64,000 bases of DNA from Luteibacter sp. (GCF_009912395.1 NZ_WNDO01000024.1:1-64000), one strand, 5' to 3'; numbered from the stretch's first letter, positions 42,960 to 51,936 are shown. The notes: generated by a model not told the origin, from the sequence alone. Made by a program: numbers and translations.

Positions 42960-44312
42960 TCACTCCAGCAACTGCGCCAGCCGATCGAGACCTTGCTTCA
43001 ACCGGTGACGCTCCTTCACTCCGCCCAGGGACACGCGTATGGCCTCGCCGCCGGACGGTTCGGGGCGGAACGCATCCGACGGTGTCACCGCCAGGCCTTC
43101 CCGTCGCGCTGCGGTGGTGAGCGCCGTGGCCGTCCAGTGTGAGGGCAGGTCGAGCCAGAGGTGGATGCCGCGCTGCAATGGTCCTTCCAGCGCTAGCGCG
43201 ATATGTGCGACGCGCTGGCGCTCTGCCGATTCCGCCCGCACGCCTTCAAGCACCTGTTTGGCGGTGCCGTCGTGAATCCATTGCGTGGCGATCGAGGTCA
43301 TCAACGGGGTGGCCATCAGGGTCACCGCACGCAGGTGGCTGAGGAAGGCCGAGCGCGCCGCACCATCGGGCACCGCGACATAGGCCGTCCGCAACCCGGG
43401 GGAAAGCGCCTTCGAAAGCGTGGCGATGTAGTGCGTATGGGCGGGTATGCGCCGGGCGAGCGGCGCGGGAGCGTCGCCTGCGAGCGCCCAATAGGGATCG
43501 TCCTCGATCAGCCGTAGTCCTGCCTTTTCAATCGCGGAGGCGATGGCATCTCGTCGCTGTTCCGGCATCGTGTCCGCCGTCGGATTGCGCAGGGTGGGAT
43601 TGAGATAGACCACCGTCGCGCCCGTGCGCTGGGCCATCTCGACCAGGGCCTCCGGCAACATGCCGTCACAGTCCGATGCCACCGTCGCCAGCGTTCTGCC
43701 CAGGCGCGCCGCGACAGCGAGGGTGCCGGGGTATAGCGTCGGCTCCACCAGGATGGTGTCGCCCGGCGCGGTCAGCGCCAGGACGATGCCGGCCAGCGCG
43801 GCCTGCGCCCCGGGGCAGGTGACGATCCGCTGCGTATCCACGGGGCCCAGCATCGGGTAGAGCCACGCCGCACCGGCGGACCGGTCGGCGTCGCTGCCGC
43901 CGCCGGGCTGGTAGCTCATCAGGGCATGGATGTCGGCATGGGTCAGCACCTGGTCGATGCCATGGCGGAGCAGGGTGGCCAGGTCGATGCCGAGCGGCGG
44001 GGGTGGCAGGTTCATGCCCAGGTCCACCACCTGTCCCGTATCGAAGCGCGGTGCGGACACGAAGCTGCCGAGCGCGCCACGCGCGTGCAGCAGGTTGCGT
44101 TCGCGGGCCTCGGTGTACGCGCGGGTCACCGTGGTCAGGTCGATGCCGAGCAGGTTGGCCAGTTCGCGCTGTGGAGGCAGGCGGTCGCCCGGGCGAAGCC
44201 TGCCGTCGGCGATTGCGCGTTCGATGAACCGCATTACCCGGAGATAGCGAGGGCCTTCCTCATCGAAAGCGGCCTTCCAGTCGATATCTTGTATGGATCT
44301 TGTCCGCGCCAT
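42960..44312 (-). CDS. MocR-type regulator (GntR HTH plus aminotransferase-like domain)
   Basis: This 450-residue MocR protein has the GntR HTH at about residues 20-85 (RFIERAIADGRLRPGDRLPPQRELANLLGIDLTTVTRAY). The PLP domain has NPTLRNPTADTM and the Lys in IATLSKALSPGLRT. It resembles the PtsJ/YdcR-like branch. It converges on zwf and has no divergent partner within 100 bp: the next gene upstream is a 65-residue DUF2384 protein on the same strand, separated by a strong terminator. Its target is not evident here. Confidence 0.9.
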   Translation of the reverse strand: MARTRSIQDIDWKAAFDEEGPRYLRVMRFIERAIADGRLRPGDRLPPQRELANLLGIDLTTVTRAYTEARERNLLHARGALGSFVSAPRFDTGQVVDLGMNLPPPPLGIDLATLLRHGIDQVLTHADIHALMSYQPGGGSDADRSAGAAWLYPMLGPVDTQRIVTCPGAQAALAGIVLALTAPGDTILVEPTLYPGTLAVAARLGRTLATVASDCDGMLPEALVEMAQRTGATVVYLNPTLRNPTADTMPEQRRDAIASAIEKAGLRLIEDDPYWALAGDAPAPLARRIPAHTHYIATLSKALSPGLRTAYVAVPDGAARSAFLSHLRAVTLMATPLMTSIATQWIHDGTAKQVLEGVRAESAERQRVAHIALALEGPLQRGIHLWLDLPSHWTATALTTAARREGLAVTPSDAFRPEPSGGEAIRVSLGGVKERHRLKQGLDRLAQLLE

Positions 44313-44377
44313 CGTGTGCTAATGCATGGGTATATTGGCGCATAGTATGCGCCGCATCCCGATTCGCATGCATACAA

Positions 44378-44409
44378 GAAGGCCCCGCCGTTCGCACGGC
44401 GGGGCCTTC
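44378..44409. terminator. Strong intrinsic terminator hairpin
   Basis: A 14-bp GC-rich stem (GAAGGCCCCGCCGT / ACGGCGGGGCCTTC) with TCGC loop. It lies just past the stop of the DUF2384 gene, which reads leftward, and has TTGTATG after it on that strand. On the plus strand it is followed by GTGTTTTT, so it can act both ways. Confidence 0.85.
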
Positions 44410-44416
44410 GTGTTTT

Positions 44417-44614
44417 TCAGCTCTGGCGCTTGTCGATGATCGATTCGAGCAGTTCGACCACGCGTTCGCCCTGGCCGTCGAACACCAGTTCCAGCGCGGT
44501 ACGCCCTTCGAGTTCTTCGATGGGCGTGTTGTTGATCCAATCCCACACCGCCTGGCGGCTCGGCTCGATGCCGTGCGCGAGGGTGGCGATGCGTCGCATG
44601 ATGCCAACGGCCAT
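44417..44614 (-). CDS. Small DUF2384-like protein (MbcA/ParS/Xre toxin-binding fold)
   Basis: This 65-residue protein matches the DUF2384 domain of Xre/MbcA/ParS antitoxins over nearly its whole length: WDWINNTPIEELEGRTALEL and the GQGERVVELLESI close, with the typical W-x-x-x-P-x-x-x-L-x-G-x-T-x-L-E-L pattern. It has no DNA-binding Xre part, and no RES toxin gene lies beside it. It starts 5 bp after the mipA stop, so it is probably co-transcribed with mipA. ATG 44599 is an alternative start. It may be a free-standing adaptor rather than an antitoxin. Confidence 0.68.
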   Translation of the reverse strand: MAVGIMRRIATLAHGIEPSRQAVWDWINNTPIEELEGRTALELVFDGQGERVVELLESIIDKRQS

Positions 44615-44619
44615 GATGG

Positions 44620-45399
44620 TCAGAACGTCCTGTTGATCGCGAGGAAGAAGCTCTTGGTGTCGTCGGCGTCGACCATCGGGCTGTTCTTGATGGTGTCCGG
44701 CAGACGGGAGTAGCGCACGCCACCGATCACCATCCACTTGGTGGTGAGGCGATAGGCGGCCGACATGGCGAGGTAGGGCGAGTTACCGCCGCCGGCCTTG
44801 TAATAGGGCAGGCCGCTGCGCGCGGCTTCCCGTGCGCTGATGCCGTAGTAGTAGTTGTTGAGGTTGCTGTCGCTGCGGGTGATACCGATCTTCGGCGTCA
44901 CGATGAGCTTGCCTGCCGTAATTGCGTAGCCATAGCCCAGGTCGAACTGCGTGCCGCCACCGTGGCCGGTAACCTTCTTGTTCGCCGTGGCCTCGACGAA
45001 GCCCCAGCTCGCATTGTGGCGCCAAGCTACGCCGGCCATGGCGCCGATATTGCGGTTGGAAAGCTGCTTCAGCTGCCGGTCGTTGGTGTCTTCGTGACGG
45101 AAGCGGTCGCCATTGGGCGACACGGCGATCGAGATCTCGTCCGACGGCGTGGAGAACAGGCGATAGCCGATGGTCGCGCCGCGGAAGTAGAAGGACTTGC
45201 CTTCGTAGTTCACCAGCGGCAGCGGCCACGCCTTGTTGTCATAGCGCTTGTACGGACTCGGACTCCAGGCGGCCGCGATTCCGAGCGACCAGCCCTGGGG
45301 ATGGGCGGCGTCCTCGGACTGTGCGTGTACGGTGCCGGCAACGCCCAGGCTGGCGGTGGCGGCCAGCAGGCAGAGCGAGCGGATGTGGCGGGTCGTCAT
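44620..45399 (-). CDS. mipA: MipA/OmpV-family outer-membrane protein
   Basis: This 259-residue protein has a signal peptide (SLCLLAATASLGVAGTVHAQ, cleavage near residue 27) and then beta-strand-rich sequence, GWSLGIAAAWSPSPYKRYD through FFLAINRTF with the terminal Phe of outer-membrane barrels. MipA in E. coli is a scaffold for murein hydrolase complexes; other family members act in permeability and stress responses. It is divergent from an OmpR-type two-component system and leads a two-gene unit with the DUF2384 protein. The direct repeat at 45458-45475 may control it. Confidence 0.88.
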   Translation of the reverse strand: MTTRHIRSLCLLAATASLGVAGTVHAQSEDAAHPQGWSLGIAAAWSPSPYKRYDNKAWPLPLVNYEGKSFYFRGATIGYRLFSTPSDEISIAVSPNGDRFRHEDTNDRQLKQLSNRNIGAMAGVAWRHNASWGFVEATANKKVTGHGGGTQFDLGYGYAITAGKLIVTPKIGITRSDSNLNNYYYGISAREAARSGLPYYKAGGGNSPYLAMSAAYRLTTKWMVIGGVRYSRLPDTIKNSPMVDADDTKSFFLAINRTF

Positions 45400-45457
45400 G
45401 TCGAAGGGGGCTCCATGGGGGGGGAATGGCGACATGGCGCAGGATCATGATTACGCC

Positions 45458-45475
45458 ACATTGCCGCAACATTGC
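45458..45475. promoter_or_regulatory. Direct repeat ACATTGC-N4-ACATTGC, 11-bp period
   Basis: Two identical 7-mers at 45458-45464 and 45469-45475 lie in the 133-bp spacer between mipA and the divergent response-regulator gene. An 11-bp spaced direct repeat of 7-mers is the shape of PhoB/OmpR-family binding sites, so it is the likely box of the adjacent regulator. Confidence 0.6.
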
Positions 45476-45532
45476 GTCGGCCGGAGGCCGTTTTGCACGT
45501 GTTAGCATCCCGGCCGACGACGAGGTGCACGT

Positions 45533-46219
45533 ATGCGGATACTGTTGGTGGAAGACGAACCGGAGATGGCCGCCGCGCTGCAATCCGGACTGCACAAGCA
45601 TGGCATGCTCGTAGACGTCGCACCGGATATCGCCCGGGCCACCGAAGCCCTGCAAAGCAAGGTGCACGATCTCCTGCTGCTCGATCGCCAGTTGCCCGAT
45701 GGCGACGGCGTTTCGCTTGTCGCGAAGGCGCGCGCGAACCAGGCCGACCTACCCATCATCGTGCTCACGGCACGTGGTTCGTTGCCCGATCGTATCGATG
45801 GTCTCGACCAGGGCGCCGACGATTACCTGGTCAAGCCCTTCGCCCTGGAAGAACTGCTCGCGCGTATCCGCGCGATTTCGCGTCGTCCCGCGAAGGTGGT
45901 GTTGCCGACGGTGAACGCCGGTCGTCTTCGTTACGATTTCGCCGCGCGCGAGGCCTTGGTGGATGACATGCCCTTGCGCCTGCCGCGACGACAGTTGCTG
46001 TTGCTCGAAGCCCTGGCGTATCGATTGGGACGTACCGTTCAGCGTGAAGTGCTGCTCGATGCGGTCTATGGTTTCGATGATGCCATCCAGTCGAACGCGT
46101 TCGATGCGCACGTATCCAAGTTGCGTCGTGCATTGACCGAAGCGGAGGCCGGTGTCGAGATCCACGCGATTCGCGGCATCGGTTACATCCTCCGCGAGGC
46201 GCCGAATGGCCGGCCGTAG
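45533..46219 (+). CDS. Response regulator, OmpR/PhoB family
   Basis: This 228-residue protein has a receiver (1-118) with VEDEP, phospho-acceptor Asp51 in LLLDRQLPDGDG, Thr in VLTARG and Lys in LVKPF. A C-terminal winged helix (about 125-225) follows: LPRRQLLLLEALAYRLGRTVQREVLLDAVYG, SNAFDAHVSKLRR, IRGIGYIL. It overlaps the kinase gene by 14 bp, so both are made together. The divergent mipA and the repeat between them are the best guess for its regulon. Confidence 0.95.
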   Translation: MRILLVEDEPEMAAALQSGLHKHGMLVDVAPDIARATEALQSKVHDLLLLDRQLPDGDGVSLVAKARANQADLPIIVLTARGSLPDRIDGLDQGADDYLVKPFALEELLARIRAISRRPAKVVLPTVNAGRLRYDFAAREALVDDMPLRLPRRQLLLLEALAYRLGRTVQREVLLDAVYGFDDAIQSNAFDAHVSKLRRALTEAEAGVEIHAIRGIGYILREAPNGRP

Positions 46220-47537
46220 CCGCTCGCTCACCGTCCAGCTTGCATGGCGACTGGGCGTGTTGCAGGTGGTGATCCTAATCGCGACCATCGCGGCCATCGT
46301 GTGGAGTATCAGCCAGCCACGCACGTCCTATATCGACGAAGACGTGGCACGCACCGTCGCAAAATCGCTCGTGGTGGAGCAGGGCAAGATGGTCTTCCGC
46401 CCGACGCCGGCGATGCGCGACCTGCTGAACGATGCGCCCGAAATGTGGTTCCGTGCCTCGGACGAGCGCGGACATGCGTTGTCGTATGGCAACGTGCCCG
46501 AGGTGTACCGTCCCCTCGCCGCATCGCTGAACCAGCTGGAAGCGTCGGAGATCCACGCCAACAGCCGTCCCGCCGAACTGACCATGCGCATCTACGCGGA
46601 GGATTCGCCCGACGGTCGCTTGCGCGTGATCGTCGGTGGCGGACCGTTGCTGGGTGTGGGAGTGGTATTCGTCAAGATCGCCATGTGGCTGAGCTGGCGT
46701 ATCGGCCTTCCCCTGGTGCTGGTGACCCTGATCGCCGTGCCCTGGATCATCCACCGCTCGATGGCCGGCGTGGGCAAGGTCGCGGAACAGGCCGAGGCGA
46801 TCGATATCGACAAGCGCGGTGCCCGGCTCGAGGACGGCGCGGTGCCGGGAGAGCTGCAACCGCTGGTTCGTACCTTCAATGCCACGCTGGAGCGGCTGGG
46901 CGAAGGCTACGAGGCGCGCGATCGCTTCCTGGCCGATGCAGCGCACGAATTGCGCGCGCCGATCGCGATCCTGGAGACGCGCCTGGACAGCCTGCCGCAA
47001 GGCGAAACCCGCACACGCCTGCTCACCGACCTGGGACGTCTTTCAAACCTCGCCGAGCAGTTGCTCGATCTCCAGCGGCTGGGCAAGCAGGAAACCGAAC
47101 TGGTGCCGATCGACCTGGTGAGCCTGTCGCGCGAGGTCAGCGCCGATGTCGCGCCCTTGGTGATCGACGCGGGCTACGAGCTCGCGATGGACGCGCCGGA
47201 CCAGCCGGTGGTGGTGCATGGCGACCGCATGTCGCTGTCCCGCGCCCTCACCAACCTGTTCCAGAATGCCATCGTCCACGCGGGTGGCCGGGGGCTCATC
47301 CATGTCCAGGTGACCCCGGGTGGCATCTTCGAGATCAGCGACCAGGGGCCGGGTATCCCGCACGAGCAGCGGACCCATGTGTTCACGCCGTTCTATCGCC
47401 TGCGTCCCAGCAGCGTCGGTACGGGCCTGGGCCTGCACCTGGTCAGCGAGATCGTGGCCCGCCATGGCGGCGATATCCGGGTGCTGGATGCTCCGGGCGG
47501 CGGTGCGCGGTTCCGCATCCAGCTCCGGCTGGTCTAG
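46206..47537 (+). CDS. Sensor histidine kinase of the OmpR-type system
   Basis: This 443-residue membrane kinase has TM1 (about 14-34), a periplasmic sensor of about 120 residues, TM2 (about 160-182), HAMP, HisKA with phospho-His247 in ADAAHELRAPI, and HATPase_c with the N box (ALTNLFQNAIVHA), DQGPGIP and GTGLGLHLV. It phosphorylates the regulator encoded just before it. The signal is unknown; the MipA context suggests an envelope stress or a cationic compound. Confidence 0.94.
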   Translation: MAGRSRSLTVQLAWRLGVLQVVILIATIAAIVWSISQPRTSYIDEDVARTVAKSLVVEQGKMVFRPTPAMRDLLNDAPEMWFRASDERGHALSYGNVPEVYRPLAASLNQLEASEIHANSRPAELTMRIYAEDSPDGRLRVIVGGGPLLGVGVVFVKIAMWLSWRIGLPLVLVTLIAVPWIIHRSMAGVGKVAEQAEAIDIDKRGARLEDGAVPGELQPLVRTFNATLERLGEGYEARDRFLADAAHELRAPIAILETRLDSLPQGETRTRLLTDLGRLSNLAEQLLDLQRLGKQETELVPIDLVSLSREVSADVAPLVIDAGYELAMDAPDQPVVVHGDRMSLSRALTNLFQNAIVHAGGRGLIHVQVTPGGIFEISDQGPGIPHEQRTHVFTPFYRLRPSSVGTGLGLHLVSEIVARHGGDIRVLDAPGGGARFRIQLRLV

Positions 47538-47611
47538 CCAGCTGACAAGGCCATTGCATCCCGGCGGGCGACCCACATTATCTTTGGGTCCCCCTCCTAC
47601 GGAGATGCACC

Positions 47612-48061
47612 ATGTCCCGATACGCCAAGACGCCCGAAGCCCTGGCCAGGCTCACGCCGGAGCAGTTCCGCGTGACCCAGCAAAGCGGCACCGAACGGCC
47701 GTTCCATAACGAGTTCCACGACAGCAAGGCGGCCGGGTTGTATGTGGACGTGGTGTCCGGCGAGCCGTTGTTCACCTCGCTGGACAAGTTTGACAGCGGC
47801 TGCGGCTGGCCGAGCTTCACCCAACCGGTCGAGGACAGCCACGTGCAGGAGCTGCGCGACGGCAGCCACGGGATGATCCGCACCGAGGTCCGTTCGACGC
47901 ATGGCGACAGCCACCTGGGTCATGTCTTCCCGGATGGCCCGCGCGATCGCGGCGGTCTGCGCTACTGCATCAACTCCGCCTCGCTGCGCTTCGTCCCCGT
48001 CGCCGACCTGGAGAAGGAAGGCTACGGCGACTACGCGAAGCTCTTCGGGGGTGCGGCATGA
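47612..48061 (+). CDS. msrB: Peptide-methionine (R)-S-oxide reductase, zinc-less type
   Basis: This 149-residue enzyme reduces methionine-R-sulfoxide in oxidised proteins. The catalytic Cys is in [11 protein letters not shown], and GCGWPSF and [17 protein letters not shown] are family blocks. The two CxxC pairs that bind zinc in E. coli MsrB are missing: where CxxCG is expected the sequence is VVSGEPLF. The Cys in SGCGWPSF could resolve the disulphide. GGAGATGCACC precedes the ATG. The gene ends in an ATGA overlap with msrA. Confidence 0.95.
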   Translation: MSRYAKTPEALARLTPEQFRVTQQSGTERPFHNEFHDSKAAGLYVDVVSGEPLFTSLDKFDSGCGWPSFTQPVEDSHVQELRDGSHGMIRTEVRSTHGDSHLGHVFPDGPRDRGGLRYCINSASLRFVPVADLEKEGYGDYAKLFGGAA

Positions 48062-48558
48062 GCGCCCGTGCCGTCCTCGCCGGTGGTTGCTTCTGGGGCA
48101 TGCAGGACCTGATCCGCAAGCAGCCGGGCGTGATCGCGACGCGCGTGGGATACACCGGTGGCGACGTGCCCAACGCGACCTACCGCAACCACGGCACCCA
48201 CGCGGAGGGCATCGAGATCGAGTTCGATCCGGAGAAGGTCAGCTACCGGAAGATCCTGGAGTTCTTTTTCCAGATCCATGACCCGACCACGCGCGATCGG
48301 CAGGGCAACGACATCGGTACGAGCTATCGCAGCGCGATCTTCTACGTCAACGAGGCGCAGAAGGCCGTGGCGGAGGACACCATCGCCGATGTGGAAGCCT
48401 CCGGCCTGTGGCCGGGCACCGTGGTGACCGAGCTGGCGCCGGTCGGTCCGTTCTGGGAGGCCGAGCCGGAACACCAGGACTACCTGGAGAAGTATCCGAA
48501 CGGCTACACGTGCCATTTCATCCGTCCGGACTGGGTCTTGCCGCGCCGCGGCGCCTGA
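48058..48558 (+). CDS. msrA: Peptide-methionine (S)-S-oxide reductase
   Basis: This 166-residue enzyme repairs methionine-S-sulfoxide, complementing MsrB. The catalytic motif is GGCFWGMQD with the nucleophilic Cys; [13 protein letters not shown] and [19 protein letters not shown] are conserved substrate-site blocks. Its start lies inside the msrB stop (ATGA), which gives coupled synthesis. A 10-bp hairpin follows the stop. Confidence 0.96.
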   Translation: MSARAVLAGGCFWGMQDLIRKQPGVIATRVGYTGGDVPNATYRNHGTHAEGIEIEFDPEKVSYRKILEFFFQIHDPTTRDRQGNDIGTSYRSAIFYVNEAQKAVAEDTIADVEASGLWPGTVVTELAPVGPFWEAEPEHQDYLEKYPNGYTCHFIRPDWVLPRRGA

Positions 48559-48565
48559 CCGGGAA

Positions 48566-48591
48566 GGCCGGCTCTGGTATAAGAGCCGGCC
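48566..48591 (+). terminator. Hairpin after msrBA
   Basis: GGCCGGCTCT-GGTATA-AGAGCCGGCC is a perfect 10-bp stem 8 bp past the msrA stop. No T-run follows, so termination may need Rho, or the stem may protect the 3' end. Confidence 0.5.
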
Positions 48592-48640
48592 TCCGCTCGA
48601 TGCGGCGGTGACCGGGCGGGGGCCCGGGAAGGGGAGGTCG

Positions 48641-49720
48641 ATGCGTACAGGGGAACACCGCGCCGCGCCGGCGCGTTCGTGGATAAGGCGTTTCGCGCCC
48701 TGGCTATGGGTGGGCATCCTGCTGGCCATCGGGTTGCTGCGCGCCAGCAACCGTTACCTGGTGGGCGTGGCGAACGACCAGACGTCGCCTTTCCTGCCCA
48801 AGCTGATCGAGGAACTCACCGGGGCTTTCAGCTTCGGCGCCTTCCTGCCCGTGCTGTTCTTCGCGCTGAGGCGCATGCCGGCCACGTGGTATGCCCACCT
48901 GGGTCTGTTCGTCGGACTATCGCTGGCGCAGACCAGCCTGATGATCGGTGTCCGCTGGATCGTGTTCGGCATGCTCGACATGCCCGGCTACGCCTATCCG
49001 CCGACGGTATGGCGTTACCTGATGGAAGCGCCGACGCAGCTGTTCTTCTACGTGATGATCGCGACCGGCCTGTGGCTGGTAGACCGGTACCGTGAGGGCA
49101 AGGCGCGCGAACTGCGTTCGGCCCAGTTGGAATCGGCGTTGTCCGAGGCCCGGTTGGACGCCTTGCGCCTCCAGCTGAATCCGCATTTTCTGTTCAATAC
49201 GCTCAACGCGGTGTCGGAGCTGATGTACGACCGCCCGCGCGTCGCCGACGAGATGCTTTCACGCATCGGGGAGCTGCTGCGCGCGACGCTATCGGCGACG
49301 GCGCAGGAGCATCCGCTGGCGAACGAATGGCGATTGCTTTCGCTGTATCTCGACATCCAGCGTGCGCGTTTCGGCGAGGGACTGGACGCCGTAGTGGACG
49401 GCGATGCCTCCCTCGACGACATGCGTGTGCCGTTCCTTGTGTTGCAACCGCTGGTGGAAAACGCGATTGAACATGGCGGCACGGGCGACGACCGCCGTGT
49501 GCGCATCGGGGCGAACCGGGAGGGTGGCAAGCTGATCGTGCGCATCCGTGATTTCGGCGGCGGCGAGCCACGCGCCGGACACGGCATCGGCTTGCGTAAC
49601 GTGGATGCGCGACTGCGCCATCTCTATGGCGACGCGGCGGGAGTACGCCTCGATCCAGTGCCCGATGGCGGCAGCCAGGTCACGCTGTGGCTGCCGGCAC
49701 ACCGTTGGGAGCTGGCATGA
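48641..49720 (+). CDS. LytS/AlgZ-type sensor histidine kinase
   Basis: This 359-residue membrane kinase has about four TM helices in the first 150 residues (PWLWVGILLAIGLLRA, FSFGAFLPVLFFAL, HLGLFVGLSLAQTS, QLFFYVMIATGLWLV). The His_kinase domain follows, with phospho-His182 in LQLNPHFLFNTLNA, then HATPase_c (PLVENAIEHGG, GHGIGLRNVDARL). It is typical of kinases paired with LytTR regulators, such as AlgZ-AlgR and BtsS. GGGGAGG precedes ATG 48641. The stop overlaps the regulator start (ATGA). The signal is unknown. Confidence 0.92.
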   Translation: MRTGEHRAAPARSWIRRFAPWLWVGILLAIGLLRASNRYLVGVANDQTSPFLPKLIEELTGAFSFGAFLPVLFFALRRMPATWYAHLGLFVGLSLAQTSLMIGVRWIVFGMLDMPGYAYPPTVWRYLMEAPTQLFFYVMIATGLWLVDRYREGKARELRSAQLESALSEARLDALRLQLNPHFLFNTLNAVSELMYDRPRVADEMLSRIGELLRATLSATAQEHPLANEWRLLSLYLDIQRARFGEGLDAVVDGDASLDDMRVPFLVLQPLVENAIEHGGTGDDRRVRIGANREGGKLIVRIRDFGGGEPRAGHGIGLRNVDARLRHLYGDAAGVRLDPVPDGGSQVTLWLPAHRWELA

Positions 49721-50472
49721 CGTTGCGCGCGCTGGTGGTCGACGACGAAGCGCCGGCTCGCGCCAAGCTGCGCCGTTATCTCGCGGAAAGCGACGGCATC
49801 GCATGGGTGGGCGAAGCAGCCGATGGCGTGGAGGCCGCAGGACTGATCCGGCGAGAGAAACCGGACGTGGTGTTCCTCGATATCAGCATGCCCGGCATGG
49901 ACGGTTTCGCCTTGCTCCAGGCGCTTGGCGACCCGTTGCCCGCGGAAATCGTCTTTGTCACCGCGCACGACGATCATGCCGTACGCGCGTTCGAGGTCCA
50001 CGCTTTCGATTACCTGCTCAAGCCGGTGGGACCGGAACGTTTCGAACGCCTGGTGCGACGACTCGTCGGTCGCGTGGCGCCTTCGTCCTCCGCAAGGCTG
50101 GATGGCTTGCTCGGCGGACTGCCGGCCACCACCCATTACCTCGAGCGCCTGTTGCTTCCGTCGGGCGACGCCGCCGAACTGGTGCGCGTGGAGCGGATCG
50201 ATCGGATCGTGTCCGATCGCAATTACCTCCAGGTATTCGTCGAAGGCCATGCCTATCGCCTGCGGGGGACGTTGGACACGATGCTTGCCCGGCTGCACCC
50301 GTCGCATTTCGCTCGCGTGAACCGCTCGACCATCGTGCGACTGGACGCCATACGCGAGGTCCAGCCCTGGCCGGACGGCGAGCAACGCCTGTTGCTCGTC
50401 GATGGCGCCCGGGTCACCTGGACACGTCGCTACCTCGACGAGCTGCCACCCGGCATCGGCCTGCGGCCCTGA
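49717..50472 (+). CDS. LytTR-family response regulator (AlgR-like)
   Basis: This 251-residue protein has a receiver (1-125) with VVDDEAPA, phospho-acceptor Asp55 in VFLDISMPG, Thr in FVTAHD and Lys in YLLKPVG. The C-terminal LytTR DNA-binding domain (about 150-245) holds VSDRNYLQVFVEGHAYRLRGTL and SHFARVNRSTIVRLDAI. LytTR proteins bind direct repeats upstream of virulence, adhesion or polysaccharide genes. It pairs with the kinase just upstream; no target site was identified here. Confidence 0.93.
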   Translation: MTLRALVVDDEAPARAKLRRYLAESDGIAWVGEAADGVEAAGLIRREKPDVVFLDISMPGMDGFALLQALGDPLPAEIVFVTAHDDHAVRAFEVHAFDYLLKPVGPERFERLVRRLVGRVAPSSSARLDGLLGGLPATTHYLERLLLPSGDAAELVRVERIDRIVSDRNYLQVFVEGHAYRLRGTLDTMLARLHPSHFARVNRSTIVRLDAIREVQPWPDGEQRLLLVDGARVTWTRRYLDELPPGIGLRP

Positions 50473-50568
50473 GGTATTCGTCCCACTCCGGCCGTCCTTC
50501 GTCCCCGGACAGGCCCATGGGTATCGGGCGACGGCCCAGACTGCGTCCATCCCAACGGAGGAACAGCC

Positions 50569-51936
50569 ATGGCCCGTAGAATCCTTGTTGCGACGACTGT
50601 CGCGATCCTCGTCGGTGGCGGCGCCTGGGCGGTGTTTCGCCCGGACCAGGCCTTGCGCGTGGCCGCCGGCGTGGCGGCGCACCATGTCTGCTCGATGACC
50701 TTCGTGGGCGGCCAGGACCCGACGATGACGTTCCGCCAACTGGTCGTGCCGATGATCGGCAAGGTGGGCAGCTCGCTGCTGACGCCCAGGGTGCTTCGGG
50801 ACAGGCAGCGGGTCGAGGTGGATGGTCCGTTCCGCCTGTTGGCGGCGGCCGATTTCACGCCGGGCTATGGATGTCGCCTGGACCTGCCCGGCAATCGCCC
50901 GCTGACAGCCGATGCCACCCGGCATGCGCCTCGCCATGACAGCTTCGCGCCCGACGCTGTCGTGAAGCCTGAAGGCGGCCTGGCAACGGCCATGGATCGC
51001 GTTTTCGCCGAGCGCGACGGCGAGCCGCTGAAGCAAGTGAAAGCGGTGGTCGTGGTGAAGGATGGCAAGGTGGTCGCGGAGCGTTATGCCACCGGTGTCG
51101 ACGAGCGGTCTCCGCTGATCAGCTTCTCGGTCGCCAAGTCGTTCACCAATGCTTTCCTCGGCATGCTGGCGATGCGCGGGCGGTTGGACGTGACCGCGCC
51201 GCTGGACGCGCCGGAATGGCGCGGGCAGGGTGATCCGCGCGCCGTCATCACGGTCGAGAACCTCATGCGCATGAGCAGTGGGCTCGCGGCCGAAGAGGCG
51301 GAATCGGCGTTCAGCCCGGTGGCGAAGATGGAATTCCTGCACGCCGACATGGCGGGCTTCGCCGCGGCGCAACCGGCGAAAGAGGCGCCGGGTACGCGGT
51401 TCGAGTACACCTCGGCCGACACGGTGCTGCTCGACAGGATGCTGGGGGAACGTGTCGGCGGCGGGCCGGCCGGGCTGCGCGACTTCGCGCGGCACGAACT
51501 GTTCGACCGCCTTGGCATGGGCGACGTAACCATGGAAGTCGACGGGCAGGGTACGTTCGTCGGTTCGACCTACGTGTATGCGACAGCGCGCGATTATGCC
51601 CGCCTCGGGCAGTTGTACCTCGACGATGGCGTGGCGCCCGACGGCACGCGCCTGTTGCCGCAGGGCTGGGTGGCGTGGTCGCGACGCTCGACGCTCGGGG
51701 CGCCGTATGGCGCCGGATTCTGGACCAACGACGGCCCGAGCGATGTCGCGAAGGTGCGTGTCGACCGCGGCTTCCCTAAGGATGGTTTCTTCGCAAGCGG
51801 GGTTATGGGGCAGCGTATCTATGTCATCCCGTCGCAACGCCTCGTGGTGGTGCGTTTCGGCTACTCCGCACCGCCGTCCTATGGCATCGAGGACGACATC
51901 GGGCTGATTGCCGCGGCTATCGCGGCGTATCGCTGA
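50569..51936 (+). CDS. Serine hydrolase of the beta-lactamase/class C fold (NylB-like)
   Basis: This 455-residue protein has an N-terminal hydrophobic segment (about 4-22: RILVATTVAILVGGGAWAV) that exports or anchors it in the periplasm. The penicillin-recognising domain carries SVAK (Ser187, Lys190) and YTSAD as the second motif (YxS in place of YxN). The overall layout recalls 6-aminohexanoate-dimer hydrolase and EstB-type esterases more than true AmpC enzymes. It probably hydrolyses an ester or small amide. It is not clearly in an operon: 96 bp separate it from the LytTR gene and it is convergent with gph. Confidence 0.85.
   Translation: MARRILVATTVAILVGGGAWAVFRPDQALRVAAGVAAHHVCSMTFVGGQDPTMTFRQLVVPMIGKVGSSLLTPRVLRDRQRVEVDGPFRLLAAADFTPGYGCRLDLPGNRPLTADATRHAPRHDSFAPDAVVKPEGGLATAMDRVFAERDGEPLKQVKAVVVVKDGKVVAERYATGVDERSPLISFSVAKSFTNAFLGMLAMRGRLDVTAPLDAPEWRGQGDPRAVITVENLMRMSSGLAAEEAESAFSPVAKMEFLHADMAGFAAAQPAKEAPGTRFEYTSADTVLLDRMLGERVGGGPAGLRDFARHELFDRLGMGDVTMEVDGQGTFVGSTYVYATARDYARLGQLYLDDGVAPDGTRLLPQGWVAWSRRSTLGAPYGAGFWTNDGPSDVAKVRVDRGFPKDGFFASGVMGQRIYVIPSQRLVVVRFGYSAPPSYGIEDDIGLIAAAIAAYR

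Noticed and set aside
50569-51936. AmpC-type beta-lactamase
   Set aside because: SVAK is present, but YxN is YxS and the overall layout fits NylB/EstB-type hydrolases; resistance function is not supported.
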